64,000 bases of DNA. Source: Brevibacillus brevis NBRC 100599. Lineage in GTDB: Bacteria; Bacillota; Bacilli; Brevibacillales; Brevibacillaceae. The DNA lies in assembly GCF_000010165.1 (NCBI RefSeq), contig NC_012491.1:4907001-4971000 (forward strand), in the 5' to 3' direction. The notes under the pieces are model-generated. The model saw only the letters and a program-made list of their open reading frames with translations, was not told where the DNA came from and did not search any database. Positions 63,191 to 64,000 of this stretch are shown here, in pieces (position 1 is the stretch's first letter; every line of letters begins with the position of its first letter). The position numbers and the translations under genes were made by a program.

Positions 63191-64000
63191 TCATTCCTGA
63201 TTGTGATTCCCTTCCAAAACTCGTCGGATATTGCCCTTGTACTGGGTGAGCAAGCGGCTTGCGTCCTCTGCTTGCAGCCCTGTTTTTTGCATGACGATTG
63301 CCAGTTTTGCGTCACCATCTGCCTTGTGCAACAGTACGTCAGCCTCATCAGTGGAGACGTTGGTTGCTTCTGCCACGATTTGTTTTGCCCGTTCCTTCAG
63401 TTTCTCATTGGTTACCTGCACATTGACCATCAAATTTTTGTACACTTTCCCCAACCGTACCATGCATCCGGTCGTAATCATATTGAGAACCATCTTCTGG
63501 GCCGTCGCTGCTTTTAAGCGAGTCGATCCGGTCACTACCTCTGGTCCTACTACCACATTAATCGCCACATCCACACCTTGGCTGATCTGCGCTACCTGGT
63601 TGCAGGACACCGAAATGATCTTTGCCTGCTGCCTTCTTGCTTCCGCCAATGCTCCGATGACATAGGGTGTCCGACCACTCGCTGCAATTCCCACCACGGC
63701 ATCCCCTGCCTTAACGCCATAGGCAATCACATCTTCCCTGCCATTCTGCTCCACGTCTTCGGCTCCTTCGACTGCCCTGACGATCGCTTTTTCTCCGCCA
63801 GCTATGACTCCCTGCACCAATGAGGGGTCCGTCCCAAAGGTCGGGGGGCATTCAGCAGCATCGAGCAAGCCCAATCTCCCACTCGTTCCCGCTCCAAAAT
63901 AAAAGAGTCTTCCGCCGTTTTCCAGACATTCTGCGATCAAATCAACGGCCGCTGCAATCGAAGCCAGCTCCTTTTCAACGGCAAACGCAACTGTTTTATC
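63191..64000 (-). CDS. murQ: N-acetylmuramic acid 6-phosphate etherase MurQ (partial, cut by window edge)
   Basis: The frame runs off the right edge, so the N-terminus (about 30 residues) is missing. The visible 269 residues include the SIS-domain signature GAGTSGRLGLLDAAECPPTF, the catalytic Glu region EGAEDVEQNG and the C-terminal helical domain. MurQ cleaves the D-lactyl ether of MurNAc-6-phosphate to give GlcNAc-6-phosphate in cell-wall recycling. The reading frame is continuous to position 64000 (DKTVAFAVEKELASIAAAVD), so the apparent internal start is not the real one. Confidence 0.95.
   Translation of the reverse strand, partial: DKTVAFAVEKELASIAAAVDLIAECLENGGRLFYFGAGTSGRLGLLDAAECPPTFGTDPSLVQGVIAGGEKAIVRAVEGAEDVEQNGREDVIAYGVKAGDAVVGIAASGRTPYVIGALAEARRQQAKIISVSCNQVAQISQGVDVAINVVVGPEVVTGSTRLKAATAQKMVLNMITTGCMVRLGKVYKNLMVNVQVTNEKLKERAKQIVAEATNVSTDEADVLLHKADGDAKLAIVMQKTGLQAEDASRLLTQYKGNIRRVLEGNHNQE

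Overview
The window looks like chromosomal DNA of a low-to-mid GC Gram-positive, spore-former-type bacterium, most likely Brevibacillus or a close relative. The basis is strong AGGAGG ribosome sites, frequent TTG/GTG starts, a sigma-D motility promoter, lipoprotein signal peptides, an LplJ-type lipoate ligase, a MecA-type PBP, an RRNPP peptide receptor and a three-domain Cry toxin. The genus is an inference from gene content, not from a marker gene. Most of the window has mixed, roughly balanced base composition. Three stretches are visibly more AT-rich and carry accessory or broken genes: about 2250-5060, 50600-52700, and the cry gene at 55641-57797.

Layout. 1-2138: a tripartite tricarboxylate transporter operon (tctB-tctA-tctC, the last cut by the window edge). 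2268-5060: an AT-rich island with an HD-domain remnant, an RRNPP receptor translationally coupled to a 40-residue pro-pheromone, and an intact putative immunity gene next to a decayed EndoU toxin. 5434-11857: a Zn alcohol dehydrogenase behind a textbook sigma-54 promoter, divergent from an operon for an Fe alcohol dehydrogenase, a histidine kinase, an NtrC-type sigma-54 activator and a BenE-type benzoate transporter. 12212-18384: transporters and regulators (SDR/WYL pair, MFS, AraC, LysR/EamA). 18590-31939: two chemoreceptors (the first with a stop at codon 3), a large surface protein with Cry-protoxin-like helical repeats, lplJ, a two-component system, an M23 lipoprotein and an ArsR-type regulator.

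31940-39401 is a tight minus-strand operon: KAS III, ATP-grasp, OleD-like reductase, metallo-beta-lactamase fold, adenylate-forming enzyme, GNAT-like protein and an EamA exporter. It looks like an uncharacterised small-molecule pathway. It sits downstream of a lipoprotein/kinase/regulator operon (39547-42628). 43732-49047 holds two class B penicillin-binding proteins (one MecA/PBP3-like) preceded by an unusual FHA-winged-helix regulator. 49248-55484 is a mix of small enzymes, broken genes and a fructokinase/AEC transporter/GNAT operon. 55641-57797 is a complete three-domain Cry-type toxin. The right end carries DinB, D-cysteine desulfhydrase, a Crp/Fnr regulator, small membrane proteins, a CDF zinc transporter and murQ (cut by the window edge).

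The strongest candidates for something new are the RRNPP receptor/pheromone cassette (2703-4112), the Cry toxin with its extra C-terminal domain, and the KAS III/ATP-grasp/OleD/adenylase operon. No tRNA, rRNA, CRISPR array or intact insertion sequence was seen.
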